A stretch of 64,000 nt of DNA from Paenibacillus mucilaginosus 3016 (GTDB lineage: Bacteria > Bacillota > Bacilli > Paenibacillales > NBRC-103111). The DNA lies in assembly GCF_000250655.1 (NCBI RefSeq), contig NC_016935.1, forward strand, positions 2,560,001-2,624,000. The letters are read 5' to 3'. Shown piece after piece: positions 1-9,560 of this stretch; position 1 is the first letter of the stretch, and each line of letters begins with the position of its first letter. The translations under genes and the position numbers were made by a program. The notes under the pieces are model-generated. The model saw only the letters and a program-made list of their open reading frames with translations, was not told the origin of the DNA and did not search any database.

Positions 1-1
1 A

Positions 2-337
2 GTGACGAGTGGACTTATTTATGAATTTGGGATGATGCTTAACTTTTGGCATTTCGAAGAGGTAAGTTTTCCGCTTGTCATGTACGGATTACTTCCGATC
101 ATTGGCATGTGGGTCATCAGGTTTACATACGGACACTTCCTTAGGTTTATGGTGGTGAATGCCATCTTGGATTTAGGGTTTGCTTTTGTGCTCGCCCCTA
201 TGTTTGATTCCATAGGCATACTGGGTTCAAACCCCTATACCGGATTGTATATCTATACTATCAACATCTTTCATGCCGCATCCCTGTATGGCTACCAAGT
301 TTGGCAGGAAGGGCATGGAGCGGCGAAGGCCCGATAA
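2..337 (+). CDS. Small membrane protein, probably cut by the window edge
   Basis: The reading frame is open from the first bases of the window and ends in TAA. It encodes about 111 residues with three or four hydrophobic segments: one around residues 23-40, one around 48-68 and a weaker one near 78-95. The pattern resembles small polytopic membrane proteins of Bacilli (CBO0543-like). No ribosome site can be seen because the window begins here, so the GTG at base 2 may be an internal codon of a longer protein. A hairpin terminator follows 31 bases after the stop. The function is unknown. Confidence 0.5.
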   Translation: MTSGLIYEFGMMLNFWHFEEVSFPLVMYGLLPIIGMWVIRFTYGHFLRFMVVNAILDLGFAFVLAPMFDSIGILGSNPYTGLYIYTINIFHAASLYGYQVWQEGHGAAKAR

Positions 338-368
338 CTTTCAGAAGGAACGTTATGGCGTCAAAACA

Positions 369-404
369 AGCCTCCCATCCTTAGAAGATGCGGGGCTATT
401 TTTA
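369..404 (+). terminator. Rho-independent terminator after the first gene
   Basis: An 11-position stem (369-379 against 387-397) with one mismatch and one G-T pair encloses a 7-base loop and is followed by ATTTTTA. It lies 31 bases past the stop codon of the membrane protein and separates that gene from the iol operon. Confidence 0.6.
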
Positions 405-604
405 TAGAACTTATAACTTGCTGCCGGGATGCAGCCGCGTTCATTGGCCCGGTTTCCTTCATCGAACCCTAAAAATGATCACAACAGTTTCAAGACTTAA
501 CCATTATTGCGGAGCGGATGAGCCATTATAAGCAGTATAACCGGGCTTATTAACCGAAATTGCGATTAACTATTTGGAAACGTTGGATTATTTTAATAAA
601 TGCG

Positions 605-633
605 TTGACTGAAAGCGCATTTAATATTATGAT
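605..633 (+). promoter_or_regulatory. Sigma-A promoter of the iolE operon
   Basis: A -35 box TTGACT (605-610) and a -10 box TATGAT (628-633) are separated by exactly 17 bases. Both are near-consensus and the 11-bp operator repeats begin two bases later. The iolB promoter at 12733-12761 has the same -10 box, the same spacer length and repeats in the same place. The rest of the 338-812 gap holds a terminator at its start and nothing else I can identify. Confidence 0.8.
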
Positions 634-634
634 G

Positions 635-679
635 TAACCATACAGTTAATCAAAACATAATCATAACATTATCAAATAG
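635..679 (+). promoter_or_regulatory. Array of four 11-bp IolR-type operator repeats
   Basis: Four near-copies of an 11-mer lie head to tail: TAACCATACAG (635-645), TAATCAAAACA (647-657), TAATCATAACA (658-668) and TTATCAAATAG (669-679). The B. subtilis IolR operator is known as direct repeats of an 11-mer, WRAYCAADARD. The copies here match most but not all positions of that consensus. They sit just downstream of the -10 box, where a bound repressor would block transcription. IolR encoded at 11703-12503 is the obvious ligand; that assignment is inferred. Confidence 0.7.
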
Positions 680-812
680 GGTAAAGGAGCTGGTGGAACA
701 GAAGTAAAGTTCAGCGCATTCTTGAACAGGAAGTAAACGGAGCCGTATGTTCGAGGAATGGGCATTAGTGAAAATGAAAGTGCTCTCAATGCAGGAAAAA
801 AGGAGAAGGCAG

Positions 813-1706
813 ATGAAAAACCAGGATATCTTATGGGGAATTGCTCCGATCGGCTGGCGTAATGATGACATTCCTGAGATTGGTGCCGAGAATACACTTC
901 AGCACCTGTTAAGCGACATTGTGGTGGCCGGCTTTCAAGGTACGGAGGTGGGCGGCTTTTTCCCCGGCCCTCAAGCGTTAAACAAAGAGCTTGGACTCCG
1001 TAATTTGAGAGTGGCGGGTCAATGGTTCAGCAGTTTCATCATCCGTGACGGGATGGAGCATGTGCGCGAACGGTTCCACAGCCAATGCCGTTATTTGCAG
1101 GAGGTTCATGCAGACGTCATTGTCGTATCGGAGCAGACTTACAGTGTGCAGTGTCTGGATAAGAACGTGTTTACGGAGAAGCCCCATTTTTCAAAGGAAG
1201 AATGGGAGAGCTTATGTGCAGGTCTCGAAGAGCTGGGTCAAATTGCCGAATCCTACGGGCTGAAGCTGGTCTACCACCATCATATGGGGACAGGCGTCCA
1301 AACGGCGGAAGAAGTGGACCGACTGATGACGGGCACAGATCCGAGATACGTGCATCTGCTGTATGACACGGGACATATGTACGTTTCGGACGGTGATGTT
1401 CTGTCTCTGCTTCACACCCATATCGACCGGATCAGGCACGTTCATTTCAAAGATGTAAGAAGCGATGTGCTGGACGGCTGCAGGAAAGACGGGAAGTCCT
1501 TTTTGCAATCCTTTTTAAGCGGCATGTTTACGGTACCGGGTGACGGCTGCATCGATTTTACCGGGGTCTACGCTGCTCTGCTGGAGTACGATTATAAAGG
1601 CTGGATTGTGGTCGAGGCCGAACAGGACCCTGCCGTGGCGCATCCGCTGGAATACGCGCTGAAGGCCCGCCATTATATTGACGAAGCTTTGCTTGTGACT
1701 TCCTAA
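813..1706 (+). CDS. iolE: Inosose dehydratase IolE
   Basis: IolE dehydrates 2-keto-myo-inositol (scyllo-inosose) to a trihydroxycyclohexane-dione in the cytoplasm, the second step of inositol breakdown. The 297-residue product matches B. subtilis IolE closely along its length, including the N-terminal [15 protein letters not shown] segment, the [13 protein letters not shown] histidine cluster, LLYDTGH and the C-terminal VVEAEQDP. It is a TIM barrel of the xylose-isomerase type with a metal site. The frame is open from an ATG at 747, but the ATG at 813 has AGGAG at 801-805 seven bases upstream and gives the usual family length, so I chose it. It is the first gene of the long iol operon. Confidence 0.95.
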   Translation: MKNQDILWGIAPIGWRNDDIPEIGAENTLQHLLSDIVVAGFQGTEVGGFFPGPQALNKELGLRNLRVAGQWFSSFIIRDGMEHVRERFHSQCRYLQEVHADVIVVSEQTYSVQCLDKNVFTEKPHFSKEEWESLCAGLEELGQIAESYGLKLVYHHHMGTGVQTAEEVDRLMTGTDPRYVHLLYDTGHMYVSDGDVLSLLHTHIDRIRHVHFKDVRSDVLDGCRKDGKSFLQSFLSGMFTVPGDGCIDFTGVYAALLEYDYKGWIVVEAEQDPAVAHPLEYALKARHYIDEALLVTS

Positions 1707-1725
1707 ATAGCGAAGGGGGAAGGAT

Positions 1726-3170
1726 ATGAATATGGATGCAGCTCGAAAGTCCGTATTGAACCGTATCATTTTGATTTCAACTTTGGGCGGCCTTTTGTTC
1801 GGTTATGACACCGGAGTGATTAACGGGGCGCTTCCCTATATGTCCGCAGCCGATCAGCTCAATCTGACTTCGTTCACTCAGGGGCTCGTAGCCAGCTCGC
1901 TTCTGCTGGGCGCAGCGCTCGGGGCCGTGCTGGGGGGCGCTTGTCCGATTACCAGGGACGCCGGAAGAATATCATGTACCTCTCGTTACTGTTTTTTGTA
2001 TCCACTCTCGGCTGCACCTTTGCGCCGAATGTCACGGTGATGGTGATTTCCCGATTCGTGCTCGGACTTGCCGTAGGAGGCGCTTCCGTAACGGTTCCGT
2101 CTTACCTGGCCGAAATTTCCCCTCCGGATCGGCGCGGACAGATTGTGACCAAGAACGAGCTGATGATTGTCTTCGGCCAGCTGCTGGCTTATATCTTCAA
2201 CGCCATTCTTGGAACGACGTTAGGCGATGTGTCTCATGTGTGGAGGTACATGCTGATCATCTCGGCACTCCCGGCCGTATTCCTTTTTATCGGTATGTTC
2301 CGTGTCCCGGAAAGTCCCCGGTGGCTCATTTCCAAGCAAAAGCATGATAAGGCACTGGGAATATTGAACAAAATCCGGGAACAAAAACAGGCGGCAGCCG
2401 AACTGTCAGAGATCAAAGCCAACTTATCCCAAGAAGCGGATATCCGTAAAGCGGGATTTAAGGATTTGGGTATTCCATGGATCCGCCGGATTATGTTTAT
2501 CGGCATAGGGATCGCCGTGGTTCAGCAGGTCACAGGTGTGAACTCCATCATGTACTACGGCACGGAAATTTTAAAGAATGCGGGTTTTGAAACCAAGGCA
2601 GCTCTGATCGGCAATATTGCCAACGGCGTCATCTCGGTGCTGGCCACGTTCGTCGGCATCTGGCTGCTGGAGAAAGTCGGCCGAAGGCCGATGCTGATGG
2701 TCGGTCTCGCCGGAACCACGTTCTCTCTCCTGTTAATCGCCATTTTCTCCGCTGTACTTGAGGGGTCAACTTCGCTGCCCTATGTGGTCCTGGCACTCAC
2801 CATTACGTTCCTGGCATTCCAGCAGGGAGCCATATCCCCTGTAACCTGGTTGATGCTGTCGGAGATTTTCCCGCTGCGGCTGCGGGGATTGGGGATGGGG
2901 TTAACGGTATTCTGTCTCTGGATCGTAAACTTCGTCATCGGTCTGCTGTTCCCTGTACTGCTTGGGGGTGTCGGCCTGTCCGTAACCTTCTATATTTTTG
3001 TTGTCCTGGGTATATTCGCGATTCTGTTCGTCAAAATGTTCCTTCCGGAAACCAGAGGGCTGACCCTCGAACAGCTGGAGCAGCAGTTCCGGGATTACAA
3101 GAAAACTCCGCTGCCCGGCAGCTACTCCAATGAAGTGGACAGCTCGAAGAGCGAATTGAACTCGATTTGA
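1726..3170 (+). pseudogene. iolT: myo-Inositol MFS transporter IolT, broken by a one-base frameshift
   Basis: Two overlapping frames (1726 to about 1938, and about 1938 to 3170) together encode one 481-residue major facilitator of the sugar/inositol-proton symporter family. Visible motifs are [13 protein letters not shown] in helix 1, GRRKN in the loop between helices 2 and 3, PESPRWL, QQVTGVNSIMYY in helix 7, GRRPML and the C-terminal PETRGLTLEQLE. The join lies in a run of six G (1932-1937). One more G or C there would give [16 protein letters not shown] without a break. Either the transporter is inactive in this strain or the base was lost in sequencing. It lies between iolE and iolG, which supports the inositol assignment. 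Confidence 0.9.
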
Positions 3171-3175
3171 TGTAA

Positions 3176-4270
<1,095 letters not shown>

Positions 4271-4317
4271 TAGGTTCCTATAGAGGGCATGATCAATCCG
4301 GTAAGGGAGAGAATGAG

Positions 4318-5169
4318 ATGAAGCTGTGTTTTAACCAAGCGACAACGCTGAACAATTCGAATTTGGTCAAGGACCTGGAGTACTGCGAGAAGCACGGTTA
4401 CGATTATATCGAAATCCGGACCATGGACAAGCTGCCGGAGTATCTGCAGGATCATTCGATCGACGATCTGGCTCATTATTTCCAGACCCATCATATTAAG
4501 CCTCTGGCATTTAACGCCTTGGTCTTCTTCAACAACCGCGATCAGGCCGGCCATGAAGAAATCATCCGGGAGTTCAAGGACATGATGGAGATGGGATCGA
4601 AGCTGGGGGTGCAGTACGTTGTAGCCGTCCCCCTGGTGACCACGGACAAAATACGGAAAGCGGACATCAAGAGCAGCTGCGTGGAAGTGCTGAGGGAGCT
4701 GTCGGATATCGCCAAGCCTTATGGTCTGAAGATTGCAGTCGAATTTGTCGGACATCCGCAGTGCACGGTGAACACGTTCGGTCAGGCATACGATATTGTA
4801 GAGGCCGTGGACCGGGCTAATGTAGGTCTGGTTCTGGACTGCTTCCACTTTCATGCCATGGGCTCGAAGCCGGAGGATTTGGAGAAAGCCGACGCGTCCA
4901 AAATTTTCATCCTCCATATCGACGATACCGAGGACTTCCCCATCGGCTTCCTGACCGATGATGACCGGGTATGGCCCGGACTCGGTGCGATCGATCTGGA
5001 TCATATCTTATCGACCCTCAAGAAGAACGGGTACTCGGACGTGGTATCGGTGGAATTATTCCGGCCGGAATATTATGAGCTCGATGCGGAAGAAGCGATC
5101 CGAACCGCGAAAGAGACTACACTTCAGGTAGTATCGAGATACTTCGACCTTCAGTCGGTCGTCGGGTAA
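4318..5169 (+). CDS. iolI: Inosose isomerase IolI
   Basis: IolI interconverts 2-keto-myo-inositol and 1-keto-D-chiro-inositol, so that D-chiro-inositol can enter the same pathway. The 283-residue TIM-barrel protein is nearly superimposable on B. subtilis IolI. The four metal-binding positions are conserved: Glu142, Asp174, His200 and Glu246. The gene lies between iolG and a split transketolase, with 47 bases to iolG and 28 to the next start. A ribosome site AGGGAGA lies before the ATG. Confidence 0.93.
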   Translation: MKLCFNQATTLNNSNLVKDLEYCEKHGYDYIEIRTMDKLPEYLQDHSIDDLAHYFQTHHIKPLAFNALVFFNNRDQAGHEEIIREFKDMMEMGSKLGVQYVVAVPLVTTDKIRKADIKSSCVEVLRELSDIAKPYGLKIAVEFVGHPQCTVNTFGQAYDIVEAVDRANVGLVLDCFHFHAMGSKPEDLEKADASKIFILHIDDTEDFPIGFLTDDDRVWPGLGAIDLDHILSTLKKNGYSDVVSVELFRPEYYELDAEEAIRTAKETTLQVVSRYFDLQSVVG

Positions 5170-5197
5170 TGTACCACGAAAATAACGGGGTGAGGTT

Positions 5198-6049
5198 ATG
5201 AATACGGCTTTCCAAAGCTGCTCAGCAGATGAATTGACGAAGAAAGCTTCAGAGGCACGGAGAATCATTCTCGAAACCGTGCACTATGCGAATGCCGGCC
5301 ACGTGGGAGGGCCCTTGTCGGCCATCGACATGCTCATCGCACTGTACTTTTCCGTGATGAACATCAACCCGGATGACCCGCAGTGGGAAGACCGGGACCG
5401 CTTTGTACTCTCGAAAGGGCATTCCGCGGTTGCGTTGTATACGGCGCTTGCCCTCCGGGGGTACTTCCCCCTCGAGGAGCTGAAGACGTTCGACCATATC
5501 GATTCCAGGCTGCAGGCGCATCCGGATATGAAGCTGCTGCCCGGACTGGACATGTCGTCAGGCTCGCTTGGCCTGGGAATCTCTACGGCCGTCGGCCTGG
5601 CCCTAGGAGCGAAGCTCAAGCATCAAACCTTCTATACTTACTGCATGATCGGCGACGGGGAATCGCAGGAAGGGCAGGTATGGGAAGCGGCCGATGTCGC
5701 TTCCAAATATAAGCTGAACAACTTGATTGCATTCTTGGATTATAACAAGCTTCAGCAGTACGGCTGGAAAGGGACGGACCGGGAGAGGGAAGTGCCGGTT
5801 ACGGCACCGGAGCTGCGCTGGGAGGCATTCGGCTGGAACGTCATCAGCATCGACGGGCATGACATGGCCCAAATTCTCGATGCCTGCGCTCAGGCGAAGA
5901 CGGTGGCGGACCGGCCGACCGTAATCATTGCGCATACGCTCAAAGGCAAAGGGGTCAGCTTTATGGAGAACAACTACCTCTGGCATGCCAAGGTTCCCGA
6001 TGCGGACGAGTTGAACCGTGCCATTCACGAGATCGAAGCGGAGGGCTGA
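5198..6049 (+). CDS. Transketolase, N-terminal (thiamine-diphosphate-binding) subunit
   Basis: This is the first half of a transketolase made as two proteins. It supplies the pyrophosphate and magnesium site of the thiamine cofactor. The 283 residues contain GHVGGPLSAID near the start, SKGHSAVALYTALA, and the cofactor motif GDGESQEGQVWEA from about residue 152 followed by DYNKLQQYG. The C-terminal half begins two bases after its stop codon. Split transketolases of this kind often serve special sugar pathways rather than the pentose phosphate cycle. It is not part of the Bacillus iol operon. Its place between iolI and an aldehyde dehydrogenase suggests a ketose intermediate of inositol breakdown as substrate; that is inference. 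Confidence 0.9.
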   Translation: MNTAFQSCSADELTKKASEARRIILETVHYANAGHVGGPLSAIDMLIALYFSVMNINPDDPQWEDRDRFVLSKGHSAVALYTALALRGYFPLEELKTFDHIDSRLQAHPDMKLLPGLDMSSGSLGLGISTAVGLALGAKLKHQTFYTYCMIGDGESQEGQVWEAADVASKYKLNNLIAFLDYNKLQQYGWKGTDREREVPVTAPELRWEAFGWNVISIDGHDMAQILDACAQAKTVADRPTVIIAHTLKGKGVSFMENNYLWHAKVPDADELNRAIHEIEAEG

Positions 6050-6051
6050 AG

Positions 6052-7008
6052 ATGACAAGCATGCTATCGGAAAAGCAGGCGGCAATGAGGGATGTATTCG
6101 GGGACGTCCTGCTGGAGCTCTCCAAGGCGGACCCCAGGGTACTGGCCCTGGACGGGGACTTGGCGAACTCCACCAAACTCGATAAGGTGGCGGAGCACAA
6201 TCCGAGCCAGTTCCTGCAGATGGGCATCGCGGAACAGAACATGCTGAGCGTTGCGGCAGGCCTGGCTGCGGTTGGGTTTCAGCCCTGGACGTGCTCGTTC
6301 GCGGCTTTCATCTCCAAACGGGCGATCGACCAGATTCAGGTGAATGTGGCTCAGCCCAAGCTGGATGTGAAGATGGTCGGCGCCTACAGCGGTCTGCTGA
6401 CAGGCTGCACAGGCAAAACGCATCAGGCGCTCGAGGACATCGCGATGATGAGAAGCCTTGCCCATATGGTGGTATTGGCTCCCGCAGACGGAATTGAAGT
6501 TCGCAGGGTCATGGAATTTGCCCATCAGTATAACGGCCCGGTATATATACGGTTAGCGAGGGACCCCCTGCCTTATCTCTTTGACGACAGCCATACCTTC
6601 ACCTTGGGCAAAGGCGTTCAGGTGAAGAGCGGGTCCCATGTCACCATCATCTCGACCGGCACCGAGACGGTCCGGGCACTTCAGGCTGCGGAGTTATTGG
6701 AAGGGGAGGGCATCCGGGCGGCCGTTCTGCATATGCCTTCCATCAAGCCGATCGATCATGAAGCGATCATCCGGGCTGCGGAAACGACCGGAGCCATTGT
6801 GACGGCGGAAGAACACAGCATCATCGGAGGCTTGGGAAGTGCGGTAGCCGAGGTCCTGGTCGAGAACAGGCCTGTTCCCATGCGGCGCGTCGGTGTTCGC
6901 GATCTCAATGCCGAATCCGGATCGAACGAAGCGCTTCTGAAGAAGTTTGGGATTGCGCCTGAACATATAGCGGAAGCGGTGCGTGAGGTTTTGGCGCGCA
7001 AAGTGTAA
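6052..7008 (+). CDS. Transketolase, C-terminal (pyrimidine-binding and substrate) subunit
   Basis: This second transketolase subunit has 318 residues and pairs with the product of the gene just upstream. It carries the pyrimidine-binding domain with the catalytic glutamate in GIAEQNM (Glu61), followed by the SFAAFISKRAIDQI helix, and then the transketolase C-terminal domain (about residues 190-315) with VTAEEHSIIGGLG. The ATG lies two bases after the stop of the N half, with a GGAGGG ribosome site inside the end of that gene, so the two are translationally coupled. Similar split enzymes exist in apiose and sulfosugar pathways; the iol context here differs from those. Confidence 0.9.
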   Translation: MTSMLSEKQAAMRDVFGDVLLELSKADPRVLALDGDLANSTKLDKVAEHNPSQFLQMGIAEQNMLSVAAGLAAVGFQPWTCSFAAFISKRAIDQIQVNVAQPKLDVKMVGAYSGLLTGCTGKTHQALEDIAMMRSLAHMVVLAPADGIEVRRVMEFAHQYNGPVYIRLARDPLPYLFDDSHTFTLGKGVQVKSGSHVTIISTGTETVRALQAAELLEGEGIRAAVLHMPSIKPIDHEAIIRAAETTGAIVTAEEHSIIGGLGSAVAEVLVENRPVPMRRVGVRDLNAESGSNEALLKKFGIAPEHIAEAVREVLARKV

Positions 7009-7038
7009 AAGAAAAAGAAGAAGACGGAGGAGTACAGG

Positions 7039-8466
7039 ATGGAGAGGGAACAGAAGCTCTTTATTAACGGCGAATGGGTGTCAACAGGACAAACCCATCA
7101 CGTCTATAACAAATATACCGGGGAGCTGTTCTGCGAGGTGTACAAAGCCGGAGCCCATGAAGTGAACCATGCCGTCGAAGCCGCCGAGTATGCCTTCAAG
7201 CATGTGTCCTTCCCGGCGGAAGAAAGAGCTGCCGTCTTGACGAAGGTGGCGCAGCTGCTGCGGGAGAATGTGGAAGACATCGCCAGATGCATCGCGGAGG
7301 AGGGCGGCAAGCCGCTCAAGGACGCCCGGGTGGAAGTGGGCCGCTCGGCCAACACCTTCCAGCTGTCCGCCGAGGAGGCCAAGTATTTAAAGGGAGAGCT
7401 GATTCCAAGCCAAGCCTCCCCCAATATCGGCAGCCGGCTGATGTATACGATCAAGAAGCCGGCCGGCGTCGTCTGCGCGATCTCCCCGTTCAACTTCCCG
7501 CTGAATCTCGTTACGCACAAAGTGGCGCCGGCTTTGGCGGCTGGCAACCCGGTCATCATCAAGCCGGCATCCGATACTTCCGTGTGTGCGCTTAAGCTGT
7601 GCGAGCTGCTGGAACAGGCAGGTGTGCCTAAAGGTTATGTCCACTGTCTGGTGGGAGAGGGCTCCACGGTCGGCGAAATGCTCCTGAAAGATCCGCGCAT
7701 CCAAATTTACACGTTCACCGGATCTCCCGGAGTAGGCAAGCATATTCAGGAAACGGTCGGCATGCGCAGGACGATTCTGGAGCTCGGCTCCAATTCGGCA
7801 ACCATTGTACATGAAGACGGGGATGTGGAGAAAGCGGCAAAAAAACTGGCCAAGATGGCGTTTGCCCATGCCGGCCAGGTGTGTATTTCCGTTCAGCGCA
7901 TCTACGTCCACCAACGTGTAGAGAAGGCATTCATGGATTTGTTTATAGATGAGGTCAAACAGCTGAAGGTCGGCGATCCGCTGGATCCGTTAACGGAGGT
8001 GGGGCCGATGATCAGCGAGAAAGAGGCGAAACGGATCGAAGCCTGGGTCAACGAGGCCAAGGAAGCCGGAGCGCAAATTGCCATCGGAGGCAGCCGAAGC
8101 CGCTGCGTCTATGAACCGACGGTCATTACAGGGGCCGGCAAAGGGATGAAGGTGGTGGACGAGGAGGTATTCGCCCCCGTCGTTACGGTTACGTCTTATG
8201 AAACCATAGAAGAAGCCATCCGTCAGGTCAACGATTCCAAGTACGGCCTCCAGGCGGGGGTGTATACCGGTTCGATCTCGCTGGCACACCGTCTTCCCTA
8301 TCTGCTGGAGGTAGGCGGCGTCATCATCAACGATACATGCAACTTCAGAGCCGACCACATGCCTTACGGCGGTGTGAAAGACAGCGGTATGGGCAAAGAG
8401 GGGCCGCATTATGCCGTGGAGGAAATGTCGGAGACGGTCACGGTTGTGGTGAATCTGGATGAATAG
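7039..8466 (+). CDS. NAD(P)-dependent aldehyde dehydrogenase of the transketolase block
   Basis: This 475-residue aldehyde dehydrogenase has the full catalytic set: Asn152 in ISPFNFP, the FTGSPGVG nucleotide motif at about 226-233, Glu248 in LELGSNSA and the nucleophile Cys282 in AGQVCISVQ. It keeps Glu248, so it is the hydrolytic type that makes a free acid, unlike the CoA-acylating IolA two genes on. Sequence style is closest to the lactaldehyde and phosphonoacetaldehyde dehydrogenases. It overlaps the next gene by eight bases, which implies tight co-expression. I infer that it oxidises the short aldehyde released by the transketolase. A ribosome site GGAGGAG precedes the ATG. Confidence 0.85.
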   Translation: MEREQKLFINGEWVSTGQTHHVYNKYTGELFCEVYKAGAHEVNHAVEAAEYAFKHVSFPAEERAAVLTKVAQLLRENVEDIARCIAEEGGKPLKDARVEVGRSANTFQLSAEEAKYLKGELIPSQASPNIGSRLMYTIKKPAGVVCAISPFNFPLNLVTHKVAPALAAGNPVIIKPASDTSVCALKLCELLEQAGVPKGYVHCLVGEGSTVGEMLLKDPRIQIYTFTGSPGVGKHIQETVGMRRTILELGSNSATIVHEDGDVEKAAKKLAKMAFAHAGQVCISVQRIYVHQRVEKAFMDLFIDEVKQLKVGDPLDPLTEVGPMISEKEAKRIEAWVNEAKEAGAQIAIGGSRSRCVYEPTVITGAGKGMKVVDEEVFAPVVTVTSYETIEEAIRQVNDSKYGLQAGVYTGSISLAHRLPYLLEVGGVIINDTCNFRADHMPYGGVKDSGMGKEGPHYAVEEMSETVTVVVNLDE

Positions 8467-9553
8467 CCATCGCATCGCTGTCATTCCGGGAGATGGAATT
8501 GGACCGGAGGTTATAGCCCAAGGGATCAAAGTATTAAACCATATTGCCGCGCTCGATGGAAAGCTGCAGTTTGAGTTTACATATTATCCTTGGGGCTGCG
8601 AGTTCTACAGCAAGCACGGCAGGATGATGGATGACGACGGTCTGGACCAGCTGAGTCAGCATGAAGCCATCTATCTGGGGGCCGTCGGCTATCCCGGCGT
8701 ACCTGACCACATCTCGCTCTGGGAGCTGCTGCTCAAGATCCGCAAAGGCTTCGACCAGTATGTCAACCTTCGGCCGATTACCCTGCTTGAAGGTGCACCA
8801 TGTTCCCTTAAGGAGGTTACGCGTGAGGGGATCGATATGCTGGTGATCCGCGAGAACAGCGAAGGGGAGTATGCCGGAGCCGGCGATTGGCTGTTCAAAG
8901 GCAAGCCGGAAGAGGTAGTGCTTCAGACGGGCGTGTTCTCCCGGATGGGCACGGAGCGGATCATCCGTTACAGCTATGAGACCGCCCGAAGGCTCGGCAG
9001 GTCGCTGACGAGCATCAGCAAAGCCAATGCGCTCAATTATTCCATGGTGTTCTGGGACCAGGTGTTCGAAGAAGTGGGCCGGGAATACCCGGATGTCCCA
9101 ACCTCTTCCTATTTGGTGGATGCAGCGAGCATGTTCTTTGTCCGTGAGCCCGAACGCTTTGAGGTCGTGGTGACCTCGAATTTGTTCGGCGACATCTTGA
9201 CCGACCTGGGAGCGGCGCTTGTCGGGGGCCTCGGCCTTGCGGCCGGAGCCAATATCAATCCCGAGAGAAAGTACCCTTCCATGTTCGAGCCGATCCACGG
9301 ATCGGCACCTGACATTGCGGGCAGGGGGATTGCGAATCCGCTCGCCGCGGTCTGGTCGGCAAGCCAGCTGCTTGACTTCTTGGGCTACGAACATCATGGC
9401 CGCAGCGTGCTGAAGGCCATCGAAACCGTGATGACCGATGGCAAGGTCTTCACACCGGATATGGGAGGCAGGGCATCGACGGAGCAGGTAGGGAATGCCG
9501 TCGTTGAGGCTCTGCATGCATTGCAGCCAATTCACTCACCTTGGAAAGGATGA
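8459..9553 (+). CDS. Tartrate / D-malate dehydrogenase (decarboxylating), YcsA/TtuC type
   Basis: The 364-residue protein belongs to the isocitrate/isopropylmalate dehydrogenase superfamily and resembles B. subtilis YcsA, Pseudomonas tartrate dehydrogenase and E. coli DmlA. These oxidise and decarboxylate D-malate or tartrate with NAD and a divalent metal. Seen here are PGDGIGPEV (10-18), Arg95, Arg105 and Arg131 for the carboxylates, RENSEGEY (131-138), Lys188, Asp221, and the metal ligands Asp245 and Asp249 in NLFGDILTD. The PDHISLW substrate segment is of the D-malate/tartrate type, not the leucine type. It starts inside the end of the aldehyde dehydrogenase gene and precedes iolA by seven bases. 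Confidence 0.85.
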   Translation: MNSHRIAVIPGDGIGPEVIAQGIKVLNHIAALDGKLQFEFTYYPWGCEFYSKHGRMMDDDGLDQLSQHEAIYLGAVGYPGVPDHISLWELLLKIRKGFDQYVNLRPITLLEGAPCSLKEVTREGIDMLVIRENSEGEYAGAGDWLFKGKPEEVVLQTGVFSRMGTERIIRYSYETARRLGRSLTSISKANALNYSMVFWDQVFEEVGREYPDVPTSSYLVDAASMFFVREPERFEVVVTSNLFGDILTDLGAALVGGLGLAAGANINPERKYPSMFEPIHGSAPDIAGRGIANPLAAVWSASQLLDFLGYEHHGRSVLKAIETVMTDGKVFTPDMGGRASTEQVGNAVVEALHALQPIHSPWKG

Positions 9554-9560
9554 AACATAC

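Noticed and set aside
5198..7008. The split transketolase as part of a sulfoquinovose (sulfo-transketolase) pathway
   Set aside because: None of the sulfosugar isomerases, transporters or sulfoacetaldehyde enzymes is nearby; the genes on both sides are iol genes.
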